A stretch of DNA of 64,000 bases from Rhopalosiphum padi (Eukaryota > Arthropoda > Insecta > Hemiptera > Aphididae): contig NC_083597.1 in the NCBI RefSeq assembly GCF_020882245.1, forward strand, positions 45,982,152 to 46,046,151. The letters run 5' to 3'. The translations under genes were made by a program, and so were the position numbers. This document shows positions 26,322 through 41,241 of the stretch, piece after piece (positions within the stretch are counted from its first letter, which is position 1; every line of letters begins with the position of its first letter). Below the pieces are notes generated by a model, which did not search any database, was not told the origin of the DNA, and worked only from the letters and a program-made list of their open reading frames with translations.

Positions 26322-27575
26322 GATTCTAAACGGAAAGATCATTTTATTGATTTTAGAATTTCTAAAAGTCTTTTTTTTTATCTGTCGTCACTTTTTGGTG
26401 TAATAAAAAACTTCTGAAAATGAGAAGTAGTTCTAATAGCTAATTGGATCTATTTGTTGCTCTGGAGCTTTGGAAGGTAAAAAGTTCCCAGTAATTTTCA
26501 ACAAAGTAAACTGTAAACTCAAAAAAACAAATTTAATAATAAGAAGAAAAACGATAATTTTTACACAAGACCCATATTTGATAAAACTGATTTTGATTTT
26601 TTGACGTTAAGTACTCAATATATAAAATAACTGTAAATAATTGTAACTTTCTAAAAAAATTATTAAATTGGTAATTATTTCCTACTCATTGAATATTTTT
26701 ATAAATATTATACCTACCTCTTTTTGAGTTAGTCATGACATGATAAGAAGTTATCGATATTTTTTTTAGTTTTTTTTTTCTAAAGATACTTTAAATTTTT
26801 GAAAATTTAATACAAGATTCATTACTAAAACTGTATAAAATATATGCGAATTAGTTTTAATGCATCTGAAGTTCATATTTTGTAAAAACTCATTAAAATC
26901 ACGAAAATGTTCAAGTTATTTCGTAACTTACAATTTATAAAATTATGAATTGTTATTTTATTTATTTATTTGAATTATAGCTATACCAAAAACTACAAAG
27001 TTGCTCATACGAAAAGCTGAAATCAAAAAATGTAATATTGCAATTTTTTATTGACATTTAAAATTAAAATTTGGAGCAAATTGTGTATTTAAACGATTAA
27101 TAATGACATTAATTATTTTGTTATAATTTAAAACTATTATTAATGGAGACTTAAAACTTTTATGTATATTATGAATTTATTACTTTACGTAATGAAATTA
27201 TCAAAATATTAAGATTAATTTACGGTAAGGGTAGTATTGTCTCAAAGTTAATAATAATAACAAAATTTGATATAAATATATATTATTATAATAATTAAAT
27301 ATTAATAAAATATAGGTGTAATGTTTTCAGAAAAATTAAACCAACTTACTGTAATACTAAAAGTTAAACAAGCTACTTTAATAGTGAAAAAAAAACCAAT
27401 AACTGTAATATCATGGAATATACTTAGTGATAGTATAGGCTAACAGACATCTCCGCTCAGAATTAGTTTTCGTATACAATAATAAAATAGTTAAATCCAA
27501 ATTTAACACATAAATTACAGTAACCTCCTCTTGTCTCGCACCTACTATACAGCAAAACAATACACTCTTGCCCAA
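26322..27575 (+). repeat. Repeat family R, long copy B
   Basis: The left end is GATTCTAAACGGA (26322-26334). The right end CTCCGCTCAGAATTA (27451-27465) is its inverse and preserves the family terminal sequence best. After it comes the tail TTTTCGTATACAAT and AATTTAACACAT, seen also after the copies at 4.6, 52.8 and 58.6 kb. It is collinear with copy A, from TCGTCACTTTTTGG to GAAAATTTAATACAAG and ACTTTAATA. At about 1.14 kb between termini it is the longest copy here. No transposase is encoded, so it was non-autonomous or has lost its coding region. Confidence 0.6.
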
Positions 27576-30500
27576 TTTTTTTAATACAATTTTATAAATA
27601 ATTTATAATTGAGGTATATTAATTGAATAATAAAATTAGTATTATATATTTAATATTTATATTTACTATGAATAATTATTATCAAATCGTATAGCATAGG
27701 ATGACCGTAATTTATTGAAAATTAAAAATACTATTTAATTTCAATAACAAATATGTAATGTTGTATAGTTAATTAAAAGTAATTTAATATCAACTTAATT
27801 GTATTAAAAAATAGAAATGTTTTATTAGTGTATTAATAAAGTAAGTCTATAAACAACTTTTTTTAAATTTTTTAAATTTTTATGACAATTTAGTGTTTAT
27901 TTGTTTTTGTATTTACTTTTTTTTTTTTAGAGTGTTATGTAGATAAAAGTTAGAAATAATATGATTGAATTTTTCACAGTTAATTAAACTTTTATTCATA
28001 ATAATCTTTGGTAATGGATGTTCGGTCTATACTCTATATTATAAATAGTATTTGTAGGCAGATACGTATTTGCTATACACGGATGATCAATATTAAGTGG
28101 AAATATTAAATTATGATAACGCGGTTTCACTAATGGAGGTTCGAAGATAATCACTAAATATTACGATACAATATTATACATTTTATACACAGAATGATTC
28201 ACCAAGTATGTTCGTTCTAGTTTTTCTTTAACTATTTATTTGCTTATTTAAATTCTGATTTTTTAATTGTTTAATATACTTAAAAACTTTATTTTAAAAT
28301 GACTACTTAATTTTTTTTATACAAATATAAATAATGGTTTCCAAATGTATTGTAAAGATTTATTTTTATCATAGATATCTTCCTTTATAATGATATTATC
28401 TTTCCGTCATTTTTATTATTATATATTATCAATAAGTTAATCATTTTAATTTAATTTAATTTTTTATATAGATTATGCATTTTTTATAAAAAAAACTATT
28501 ATTTGATGTAACCTTATCTACTAAAAAAAAAAAATAATAATATCTCGACAGGGTAATAGGTTTAAAAAAATATGAGGGTCATAATGATTTAAAAATCAGA
28601 GTAATCAGTATTAGTTTATTAACTTTCTATAAGATATGTGTAAAAATATTCTGAGTCTAATAATCAGTACTAAACTTAATAGGTATTTATTTTTTTAATT
28701 TTTTCTGTTTGCTCATTATTAGGATGTAAGAACTGTGTTATTAATAATAAATAACATAATAATTACAAACAATAATATTTTATATTTATTATTTGGTATA
28801 TTATGTTACTTAATGTTATTTTATAATTATTAAAATGTATAGAAATTTAGTAATATTATTACTTAACAGTTATTATTCATTATTGTTACATCGATAATTG
28901 TATACAAAGAAAAAAAATTAGCAAACACTCAATACATACTGCACTGCAGTAGGTTCAAATTACAAACATTAACGCCATCATTCGGTCCCAAAACACATAA
29001 CGAATATATAATTCGTAGTAGATATACTATTATAGATATCCGATTGATACATATATAATTGATAAAGTTATAGCCATTAACAAGGTAATTTCTAAACTAA
29101 TGCTAATTATCGTCGATAAATGTATTCAATGTTAATATTATTATCAATGTTTACTGTGTGTTATCAGTTATTACTAATCAATACTATTCGTCTACAAAAC
29201 GACAATATGTATTAATGTTTTTAACAACTCAGCATATTTATACGTTTATACGTATTTATAATTTATGCGTTGTGATTTTAGAATATTTCGATACAAATTA
29301 ATCGGTAATATTCGTATGTATATTATCTTAACTTCCGGTTTGAATATACCTCTATTGCACTAGACAGTAAATTTGTTTTTATAATATCCATCGACGTCGA
29401 TGCTAATGCATACAATATATTATTACGCAGTATAGCACGATATTGCATCAAAGTGAAATTAGAAAAGTTAGTACTATTAACGTGATTTATTTATCTGGAC
29501 AATAATGACGTAACCATCCACTGTTTGGGAGTTTGTCGAAATTAGTTATCAAATACATTACGCGCAATGTGTATGGCCGTGGTAAAAATAATAATTTGAG
29601 AGAACTTTGGGTCAACCCCCGTGTGACAATATGACAAAATAGATTATGGTGCAATAAAACATTATATTTGACACTAAACTTAACCGTAGGGCCTGTTGTC
29701 AACGACAGTGTAGTTTATCACCATACCACGAAGAATGAGTTAACTTTTATTCCCAAGTATAATATATGTTGATGATTTTTATCTTGTATTTATGTTTTGG
29801 TATTACGTTCTAGAAAAATAATTTAACAATTAATAAAAATTTTGAATTAAAAAAAAATAATAATAATAATAATACAAATCGTGAATATTCTTTTTTACAC
29901 AAAGCATGATTGATTTGATATTTTATTGTAAATAAAAACCACTACTTTCGGTCGGATATAACACCGAAAGGATTTATACGAACAATGATAACTGTGGTAA
30001 ATGTTATTTCATTATACTAGTATTCATAAATAAAAAATGGAAAATAAAATAATTTCTTCAAAACATTTTGAAATATTTGTTATACATTTTATAAAAATGG
30101 TATATCGGTATAATCTTATTCAACCAGAAATCTTTAATATTAAATCTCTTATTGTACATAATTAAAAAATTTTATTCTTCCATTACAAAAGGTGAAATTT
30201 TAGCATATAAAAATGATACTTGAAATAATAATTTAGTAAATATTTTGTTTTTTAATATTATTTGTTTATCATTTTTAAAAATATCACGCAAAATTTAGGA
30301 TTAAAATAAAATGAGTTGGAATTATACTTCAAGTTATAACTTAATGCATCATATTTTATAAATTATCCAACAGTTGTGGTTTACTTCAATACATTTTAAA
30401 ATCGTGTATAGCAATAAAGTTAAAACTTATAAAGTATAGAAAAGTTTGCAAATTGTAAATATATTAATAATTAAATAAGTTAATATTAATTATTTAAGTT

Positions 30501-31364
30501 TGGATAAGTTTAATATTTAGATTTATTTAATTTCCGCAATACTTTGTATTTTTATGATATTTTTTAGATTAAATTATTATTAAAATTTCTTTGAAATAAA
30601 ATAAAATTAATAAAGAATTACTTATATCAATAAGATTATAATAAATATAAAATTATATTAATAATAACATTTATACTTAAATTTGAGTTTTAAATTAATT
30701 GTTACATCGTTGGGTTTAATAAATTACCATCCATCTTTAAAAAATATGTTTATACTTAATTATATGACATAAAAAGTTCAACTTACAACACATAAATTAT
30801 TGCATTTTTTCCCTCTTAAATTATGAATTTATTTTACATCAGATCTGCATATAAAAATACCCAATTCCCAACAGTTTTGTCATCCAGCTTAGTATTAAAA
30901 CTCTTCGTTTCTCGTTCATTAATTTTACAACGGAATTATATAATTAGTAAGAAATCATGTAAAGCTATTTTTATATTAAAATTAAAATAATAAAAAGAAG
31001 TCGATAGGTCCTATTTTCTAAATGTACTTACGCAGTTTGTGTATGGATATAAATCGCCATTTATAACGGGAGAAAATACACGATTCGGAAGATTATTTCT
31101 AAGAATTTTAAATCTTTACACGAATTTGTCATTGAGTAAAAATTGTTAGTTTCTTCCGCCAGGATATTTTTTTTATTAAACTCTCGCCAAGGGCATTAAG
31201 TAAAAACCATTATACTGTTTTACATTTATAATATTTTAATAAATATAAGTGTCTTCGGCCGTAATCCCTAAAAAGAAACATCGTCTGAGATCAGTGATAA
31301 CAGACATAACTCACAATCCCATCTGCGTCGTGTATTGTTTGAATATAAAAATTAATCGCTTTCC

Positions 31365-31440
31365 GTCGCATTAATATCCAGTAAAGCGGAGCGGACAGAG
31401 CGCGCCCACGGAAAAGCAACAACTGTTCCGTAATGTTTCA
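31365..31440. other. Short GC-rich island, function unknown
   Basis: A CpG-containing stretch including GCGGAGCGGACAGAGCGCGC stands out from AT-rich flanks. There is no open frame with family motifs and no splice-site pair that I could defend. It could be part of an exon, a regulatory element or simply a composition fluctuation. Confidence 0.3.
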
Positions 31441-32327
31441 TTGTTTCATCTTTCATGTTTCTAGCATAATATGTTGGTCACTATCTGATGTCAGAAGACC
31501 ATGACAGAGTTAAAAGTAAAAGTTATATTTAAATTTGAAAGCAAAGCATTTAGATTAAATAAACATTCAGCCGGCAGTCGACTTATGGATTTCGGTATCC
31601 GAAAAGACTACATTTTGAAACAACAATAATGATGCGATGATAATCTTGTTGATGTATTTAAAATAAATTATATCATTCGTGTCTCAGTTAAATTTTTAGA
31701 TTTTTTACACTCTCGGACAGCCCACATACTGTTGAGATAAGAACGTAAAATGGGTTTCTTATGATATCTTTACATGATTTATTAACGTACCTATGTTGTC
31801 AAAATGTATTATTAATTTTATTTCTTTACCAAGCTGAAAGAAGAAAAAGGACCATAAAATAAAACAAAGCATTCCCAATAGAGTAGTTGAATAATCTGAT
31901 AAATAATTTTTTTTATACAATAAACACAACAAAAATATTGTTGTTTTTACACAGAACTACTTTTAAAAGTGTAAAAAAAATCAAATATTTAAAAAATATA
32001 TATATAATATTACTGTATAGGTATTAGGTATTAATAATCATTATTATTTTATGATAGATTTTTATACACATACATTATGTTTAAGTAGATACATAGTAAC
32101 TATAAATTATTTAATAATGATAATACGGTTACGTTTAATGAAAAAATAGAAAAAAACATTTGAAAAATTATACTATCCGATATACCTAATGTTAATTATA
32201 AAAAAAGGATAATGGAAAAAATGCACTTTAAAAGTAAAAAAAATGGATTATTCAAAAATAAAAATAAAAATGAGTGGATGAGAGGATTAAGATGATGGTA
32301 CATTTATTTTACAACTTCCCACTTGGT

Positions 32328-32349
32328 TAATAATAATAATAATAATAAT
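32328..32349. repeat. (TAA)n microsatellite
   Basis: Seven perfect trinucleotide units. Confidence 0.95.
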
Positions 32350-35300
32350 TCGGTTTTAATATTTTTCATTTGCATTGTGAATACGAATGATTAAATTAAT
32401 ATCAAATAAAATCGAGTTAGTCTGTTGTTAGCTATAAATTATAAACGTCCAACGTGTGTTTAGTGTACTTATAGTGCGTTTGTTAGAATTGGCTTTCTTT
32501 TTAGAAGTAAATGTAACGTAGTTGGATGACTTGGATGCCAAATATTTGTTGTTTGTTTGGTTTTGGTATCAAACATAATGTTATGTTCCAATGGCTTTCA
32601 ATGTACGATTATTTGCCTCTACGAACTTCAATTCCAATACAAGTATTATTGCAATCACATTAGACGTTGTCAACATATATTTTAACATTTACCATTTGAT
32701 AATTCTTTTTTTTTTGTGGCAGGCCAATATAATAGCACATTTAATATATATTGATTTTCGATTTTCTTTAACAGTAGTTAAAAAATTCCGATGATTCTAC
32801 ACTCATAAAATCATACTTAAAACAATTTAAAATGCACTTAGGTATACTTAAATGAAAAAAAAAATATGAATATTTCATCGTTACCTGAAAAATTAAAACA
32901 TTAATCCATTATACAATACACATACATAATCTACAAGTTATAACGACAGATATGTAATTAGTTTCAAAGACATATTCGGTATTTTTCAATGCTGGTGAAA
33001 AGGGAGGGTTAAAAGCTAATATTTGCAGAATAGTCGAGCTCGTTTAGTAATAATCAAAAATCCAAACATATATATTACATAATATGTTTTGTTGGTGTTT
33101 ATTTATAGTTTGATATCCGAGAAATAATTGGTTTTCAGTGTAGTATAAAAAATATATAATATGTACTTTTTAAAAGCAACTATAAATCTTTAACGATGTG
33201 AAACAAAAATGTAATATAATATAGTAAGGTAACAAAGTAGTATTATAGGTAGTTCACTAAAAAGAAAAAAATATTTATCCTTATTTTCTCTATTTTGTAA
33301 TATTAATTAAATGTTATCTCCAATACATTTTCTTTCTTGAACTATTCATGGTTCGGTGCATATTAAACTTTAAGTAGAGTATATTTCGTAAACTTCTCGA
33401 GAACTTGTGATATACTTCATACACAAAAATTTCAAGTTCCAATTTCTAATGTACCGATAATATATTTTTAACTGGTATCCTGTAGTTATATATATTTTCT
33501 AAGATATCAGAAGTATTTCTGTTCGTTTGATCATATTATATCAACGGCACTCCAATACTCAGTTACCAGCAATCAATAAAATCATTAAACTCGTCTATTT
33601 CGTTAGGTTGGTTTTTTCTCAACCGTATTGCATTTTCAAGGTACCATTTTAAGATGGTTATCTTGTGCTTACACCGTAAACATCCCTCTTGTCTTCCACG
33701 TGGATAAGCATATATTCTTATTGTACCGCCATTCTCAAATTATTGCCATAGACGCTTTGGTTCCTTTGAATAACTTTCCATTTAATTTGTTTTACGGTTT
33801 CTTTACTCTATAAACTTTCAGATTAATTCACTTAATTCAAATAATGCGTTTGTTCAAATAACACCCATAACTATAAAAATACGAGTATAATAATTATATT
33901 ATTGATAGGCTATACATTAACCAAAATTGGTATTTATACTATATCGATTAAAAAATAATAATCTGTCACAATTCAAAAACCAATTTTCGTTTAAAAAAAA
34001 TAATGTATAATAAATACATGAAAGGCTATTAACAATCATTATACGTAAATAATGATAAAAATCAAATAAATTATAATTTGAATAAAAAACAAACAATAAT
34101 TATATATTTATAATATAAATAATCAGATTAAATAGTATAATTGAAAAATCGAGAAGACGTTATACTGATACAGTATTTAAAATAATAATAATAACAATTA
34201 CGGATTAAAAAAAAAAAGTGTTGAGCAACATAATGTATTTGATTTATATTTAATAAATAATTGAAACAAATTTTAAAATAGTTTTGAAAATTTTTTATTT
34301 TTATCTTTAAATACTCTAATGAATTTCTAATTCATTTTAAAATTATGTAGAATTTTTTTTTAATAACTATTGGTGTGTTTTTAGGTGATTGAAAAAATAT
34401 TTATAGATTTTCGTTTTCTTCAGCAGTTGCTTATATATTTCTAAATGCTCATCGATATACTCCCTCCATAGCACGTATAAATTGGTTTTGTATTTATTTT
34501 CTTTTAATATCGGTTGTCTGGAAACCATCTCATTTTAAATAAAGGATAGAAACAAGTTTTCAAAACAGATAAATTTACTTCAGGCAAAAATCTATAAAAA
34601 AATTTTCAGTACTATGTAGAAGTTGTCCTTTAAGATGTAGTTTAACCAGTCCAGTTGTGTATTTTAAACGGGTCTGCCTAATTGTATTTTCAATATATTT
34701 AACGTTGGTATAATATTGATTTGTTTTTTTTTAAAACTAAGAAGTTTTAATTAAAAAGTGTTTTAATAATAATAATAGATGCTATTTAAATTATAAGACC
34801 CTAAATTTATATTTTATCAATAACAATGTTTAGGAAATTTGAATCATTAACCGTTGATAATAGCTTCATGTTTAATACAATATGACAAGTATGTATTTAT
34901 TTATATAACTATTAATATTATTTATTATGATATATCTTTTTACCAGATATTTTTGATCGTATAGAAAGAAGTTGATAGTAAGCTGAACATTGACTGTTAT
35001 AAACCATAGCTTATAATACTCAATTAATGTTTTTTGCCTTTAAATGAGGCTCACTATATTAATGTTGATTGGAAATTCCTTTTTTTTTGGCAATAAAATT
35101 GTTTTTATATTTCTTAAAAAATTAAATTTCATCGTACAATATAATATATTTAAATTTTAAATCATATCGCATTTTATATTTAATAATATATTTTATTAAA
35201 ATAATAATTTAATTCACTTCTATATGTGTTAAATAATTTGTGGTTACCTTTAAGAATCCAAATTGATTAAAGATTAATCCTAAACTTTAATTTTTTCACC

Positions 35301-38300
35301 TTGAAATTCTGCTTTAACCATATCAAAATACATGTTAATGTTTTAGTTTTCACCAATAAAAACACATTTCATAATGAAGTTTAAATTAACAATTTAAATG
35401 AATGGACGTATAGATGCTTACTTGAGTCATTGGCATCGCGATAACATTACGTTTTAGTATGTACGTCGTGTTAAAATGTTAAGATTTTTTATTCATACAA
35501 CAAAAATACGTATATCGAATATATCGCATTATCGCGTCTCCGTGGTTGAAAGCGTCAGTTTAATCTGTACCTAACTATTAGTCATCACCACAAAATAGAC
35601 TTGGCAGATATTCGAGACTATACATGAAATCCAGATAGAATATATTATATATAATAATTAAGTATATTATGTGATAAAATTATAATCAGTGTAGTATTAT
35701 TATCAGAAAAAAATATCATCGTAATCGTTATTATTTTGTTAGCGGACTAAAATTCAAAAATGAAAATGTTATTATTAGTTATTATTTATTATAATATATA
35801 TTGAATACTTTTAAAATACAAAATGTTTATCTAATACGTTTGATTTACATTTAATTGAAATAATGCCTCTCCCTGACTATCTACAAAATAAATTTAAAAT
35901 AGTTCGGATTGTGGTAAAAATTATTCATAACAACGGATATATTGTTATGGGCAAAAATTATACAAATAAAAACTTTTAGAATATGACTGCGTGCATCTTG
36001 AATAAAAAAGTAGTTTTAGTTAAAAATCAGAGAATGGTTAGATTTAAAGTCATATACGACCTATGTGGAAAAGTAAAACATTATTTTAATTATACCAAAT
36101 CAATATTTCTCTAAATCATTTTGTTTTATATATCATATTACATAATATAACGTATATTTTACGTTCCATTATTACCTACAAGGGACGAATATTATTATTG
36201 AGATGCTTTAATTTATAATTAACCACCCTGTTATTAACTAAAACGTAGATAAATATATGATATTGACAGTAGTAGAACAAATGTTAATTATACATAAATG
36301 TATATTATTATTTATCAGAGTATGATCTACATGTTCTGAAATTGTAGGTACACTCATCGTACATATAATAACTGTATTATAATATGTAATACTAGTCTTT
36401 TCTTTGTCATGGAACGTAGTTGTTCCTGTATTTCAGAATGGTGTGGTCAAAATCGTAAAATATGTACCTACTAATTAAAATCACCCAAAATTGGGTGAGA
36501 ATCTAGAATATTCCCTTATATACAATTATTCCAAATTGTATTATAAATGTCTTTAATTTTGGATAACTGGGTACAAGAAAAGCCATGAAATAAAAAACAA
36601 AATAATCATGAGTTTCGTTAAGTCATTGGGAAGGAGATAAAAATTTTTTTTTTTTAGTATTCTATAACTTCACCTTAATTTTTTTTGTTGTTTTTGTAAG
36701 TACTAAATTTTAAATTTTAAAAAATCTTCCATGGACACAACTCAGATATATTTACGTTCTACAGTTTAAATATCATGATAAAAACTTTTATGTCTACTGA
36801 TCATAAGATTTGCCACAAATGCAATAATTTTATAGCTGCTAATTGTCATAGTTATATGTTATATTTAAGGATACAACCCTTAATTACACTAATTGACAGT
36901 ATTTTCATAATTAAATAAGTAAGCCCTGTCATAACTCTGTTTATTTGCTATGCACGGTAGTGAGAGACACTGTGAATATTATTTGCGGGAATCATAAGGA
37001 AATCGTTCGTTTAACCGTTCGAGATTATAAACATAATATTTATATTATATTATCATGTAATACCTACGTTTTGTCAAATACTGTCATAGTGTATACATGT
37101 ACCGACGAACAGAGATGTATTAGTAATGACTAATGTATATGTTAAGTTCCTGCATGAATCATGATTAAAGTATCATTCTTACCTGTTCATAAGTTGATAG
37201 GTAACTGTCGTATAGAATAAAACAATGCATTGTATCAAAAACATTGCCGTTATTACCCTTATCAGTCAGTAGAATTTCGGAAAAAGTGCAGGCAATAAAT
37301 AACGGTTATTTGTGATCAGCAAAAATTCACAATAATGTTTGAATTGGATTTTACAAAAATTTTACAATTTTATGAATGAGTTGAAACCACATATAATGCT
37401 GCATAATTATAGCTCTATCTTCAGAACCTGATTATAAATAGTTATAATGGTATAGTAATCAATATCCAATCAAGTTCTCGTTATTGTTTTACTGATCAAA
37501 GCATATAGTTTGTTATTTGACCAGAAAATAAAAGATTAAAAATTTGATACAAATTGATTATTGATTTTTTATTTGTAATATGAATTAGATGATTTATCGG
37601 CACCAGATAATGAGACAACAGAATAGAAAATCGTCAACATACATTATTAAAACTAAAAATGATAAGTTTGATTATATAGGTCATAGGTGTGTTATATAAA
37701 CAATAAATGTAAAGGTTTGTATTCAAAAATGTATAAAATATGAGTAGTCTTAAAAACATAGTTTGTGTAGTACTTTAATGTTTATTTTCAAAATATTTCA
37801 ATCTTATTAATATAACATCAATATTATAATATATATTTTTTATTTTCATTCATATAATATTATCCTCCGTTAATATTTATTATTTTAAGAATTTTAAAAA
37901 TGTGTATTGTTATTCAAGTAGTATTCAATATTAAATCAATTAATTGTATAAATACTAAAATATTGAAGCTAATATTTAAATACAAATTAGTTCAAATATA
38001 ACATTTAAATTACTAAAATTTAATTTATATTTTGATATAAAAAAAGTTGATACATTTCCAGTTATATCTCTGAAAATGGATTTGTAGCAATTTTTCTAAA
38101 TTAACATCAATATGGATCTATGTAACTTCTTAAAGTACTACTTCTTGATGTATAGTTAAGCCATGTATGTTATAGGCCAAACTGATATTTTCAAGACAAC
38201 TATCACAGAATAAACCATACATAATAAACACTGGTACTTGTATTATTATTTTAATACTAAGAAAACAATAATTTATTGTAATAAAATAAAAATGAATGTT

Positions 38301-40744
38301 TTAACTATTTATTATTTCTGTAGAGAATAACAACGTATGTATTCCGGAATACTAATTTAATGTATAGGTTAGATAAAGTAAATAATATAAAAATACATTT
38401 AAATAAGACAAAAATAGCTAACAATAATACTGAAACATAAAAAGTAATCTTTGAAGAAAATGTATTATATTAATCATTTAGTTAATGGTTTTGATGAGAA
38501 CCACGGTACTTTTGGGTCTTAACGTTTAAATTCGGTTTCTGGAATATCGCCTAAATTTAAAATACAAAAACAACCAGACAAGTTTCCAGTTTATAATAAT
38601 ATAAAAAGCTTTGTCATACGAATTTCTGTCTTATACAGAAAAACGTTGTTAATTAATATTACTTGCTCTGAATTTAATGCTCTGAAATATAGTGCATTAG
38701 CTTTTAAAAAATGATTAAATGGTATAAAATATTATCGTACGATGCACTTATGAACAGAAAATTCGAAAATACATCTGAAATTATGCTTAAAAAATGTAAT
38801 ATTTACCACCCAGGCACCAAAATGTATGTAATAATTACAAATAAACTGATTAAAAAAATGTAAGATTTAACAAAGTTCAACATGCAACAGTTACTTCCTT
38901 TAACGTTTTAATATTTTTTTTCTTTGACAAAACTATATAACATAACTTATTAAAATAACATAGGTACATTTATATAGTAAAACAATTGATAAATTTAATT
39001 TGATATACAGGTAATGAACTTGGATGATAATCATTAAAAGTTAAGATTATGAGATAGGTACCAAATTAAATATCTTTATCCAGAAGTAATTATATTATTA
39101 ACCTACTCACTAAAAGAAATCGCTAAATAATCTACTAAATGATCATTTTAATCATTAAACTAAAAAAAATTAATTAAAAAATCATCCAAATAATACAGTT
39201 AATTTTGCACATAAAAAAAAACTAAATACGTATCATTATTAATTATTATAATACATCTGTATTATATTTCTAAAATTATTTTTGTATTGGACATGTATAA
39301 TATTATATTAATATAGTATATTTTACTTAAAAAAATCATTTAAAATTAAAGGTTCCAATTTAACTGTTTCCAGTCTTGTTTAAACTGAAAACTAATAAAA
39401 CCCCTTTAATAATTCGTATGACGTACATAACTATTCTTGACAATTCTGTAGAATGTTTCAAAGGAAATATAACTTGAGATGTTCTTAATAACACAAATAA
39501 TTGAAACTATTAATATATAAATCTATTGATTTCTTCTATCTTTAAAACAGCTATATATATATTTACCACTAGTTCCATAGAATCCAAGTATATTTACTGT
39601 CTTTATAGACCATGAAAAAAAAAATAAAAATAGATTTTATAAACTTAAAATTATTTCACAGTATTGTTATCGTATTTGTATAAATAAAAAAATAAACATA
39701 GTTTTTTATGATTTATCAAATATTTCGAATAAAATAATTATCAATTAAAATTTAAAATAAATAATTCAACATAATTGTATGGTAAATTTGATTTAATGTT
39801 ATTTAAAAATGTCATTGATACAAAAAAAATGATCGTGAATTTGAGCGTATAGTGATAGTTTTTAGTTTGTCCAAAGTTGTAAATTATAGGTAGAGCGTAA
39901 ATAAGCTAACGAGGGACTTCACGTTACTGAAGCATATTAATATATTATACTTGAGATTGAAAAACGAATGTATTTTTATTGCGGTCTTATTGTCGTTTTT
40001 TAATCAATTATTACTTTTTTTGTGAAGTTTATTTAGGTGCATAAGGAGAATTTTATGTAAAGTTTGACAACATGACAAATGTTCGATATATCAGACACCA
40101 ACAATTATGTCTTTTGTTCGTGTAGTTATTGGATTATTATTTATAATGAATGTATTTCGCTAGCAGCCAAATAACATTAAATATATGACCTAATTGGACA
40201 AGCAATAAGTCACAATTTTTTCTTATTATTCAATAAAAGGTAAACAGACAATACAACAATAAAATCAACTGAATCAGTCACAGAGACAAGTTAAAACATG
40301 TTCCATTATTATTAAAACAAAATGAGTTGTCTACGCGGTCTTTATTTCTCAAATCTCGGTTAAAACATCAGTTTTTATTGACATCTTAAAACTTAAGATT
40401 TATTTTTTTGATCTAATGACGACATGATAACAACTAATTTCTAGCACAATAAATTGTCTCCACCCGCAACGACGATTTTATCTTATATCAAATCAATGAA
40501 ACATTTTTCGTAAAAACATCAAATAACGTGATGGCTATTCTTTGCTTATACCTACAAGTCAGTATAAATAGAAAAAAAATAATCATATTAGATAATATTA
40601 TGTTATATAATTTGAAAGAAAATATTTCTCGTTCGGCTCACATTTACAGAAAAAAAATTGTATTGCTAAAAACGTAAACTTAGATCAATTATTTAAATTT
40701 AAACTATTCGGTACATGATATAATATTAAAGTGCTATTAATAAA

Positions 40745-41241
40745 TCGACGCTTCCAGCGAAGAAGGTCGTAACCGACATTTTCGTAATTTTACAGGACAG
40801 CCGAAATAAAAATATAATACATTTTTCTGTCCTATTCTATAGGAATATCACTTACAAGTATAATTCATGTATCCATCTATTAATTGATCATGTTTCTAGT
40901 GTATTCTACTTACAACTATACAATTTACTGATAATTACAGTAGAAATTAGCTTATTAATGATAATATGGGGCTTACGCCCATTATTTATCAAGATAATCT
41001 CACAACATCATATCGACGGGTACAAGAAAAAAAGCGTAAACGACATATTTAATAATCGTTTATTCCGAATGTAACTACACACCTGATAATTAATGGCGTT
41101 TACGCAAAATATTTAAAAATCGATAGTAATTCGTAAAAAAAATCGTATCGATACGATCGATAGAAAATCGTGGCGTTTACGCTGAAATTCTATTAACTCA
41201 TTTTCGGCCAAAATGTCGACCTTTTTCCCTGGAAGCGTCGA
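40745..41241. mobile_element. MITE with 25-bp terminal inverted repeats
   Basis: The left end starts TCGACGCTTCCAG (40745-40757) and the right end finishes CTGGAAGCGTCGA (41229-41241). Over the terminal 25 bases the two ends match at 23 positions, and CGACATTTT inside each end extends the match after a 4-base gap. The element is 497 bp with no coding frame, so it would need a transposase in trans. The right half carries GGCGTTTACGC twice (41095-41105, 41172-41182), its inverse GCGTAAACG at 41034-41042, and a perfect 16-bp palindrome ATCGTATCGATACGAT (41142-41157). No convincing target-site duplication was found, so I do not assign a superfamily. Confidence 0.85.

Larger units (their letters stand above)
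27576..40744. other. AT-rich non-coding DNA, no gene seen
   Basis: About 13 kb with no supportable gene. The 60-75-codon frames here (minus 29487-29702; plus 32591-32794, 33628-33813 and 36945-37133) have no recognisable motif. Small structures are a 14-bp perfect palindrome CATCGACGTCGATG at 29389-29402, TAA repeats at 29858-29873 and 32328-32349, a CpG-richer spot at 31365-31440, and an 8-bp inverted repeat with a 2-base loop (TCACCCAA/TTGGGTGA) at 36481-36498. Confidence 0.5.

Noticed and set aside
34367..34528. 53-codon minus-strand frame with a charged, coding-like composition
   Set aside because: Its length is expected by chance, there is an in-frame stop just upstream, and no family is recognised.
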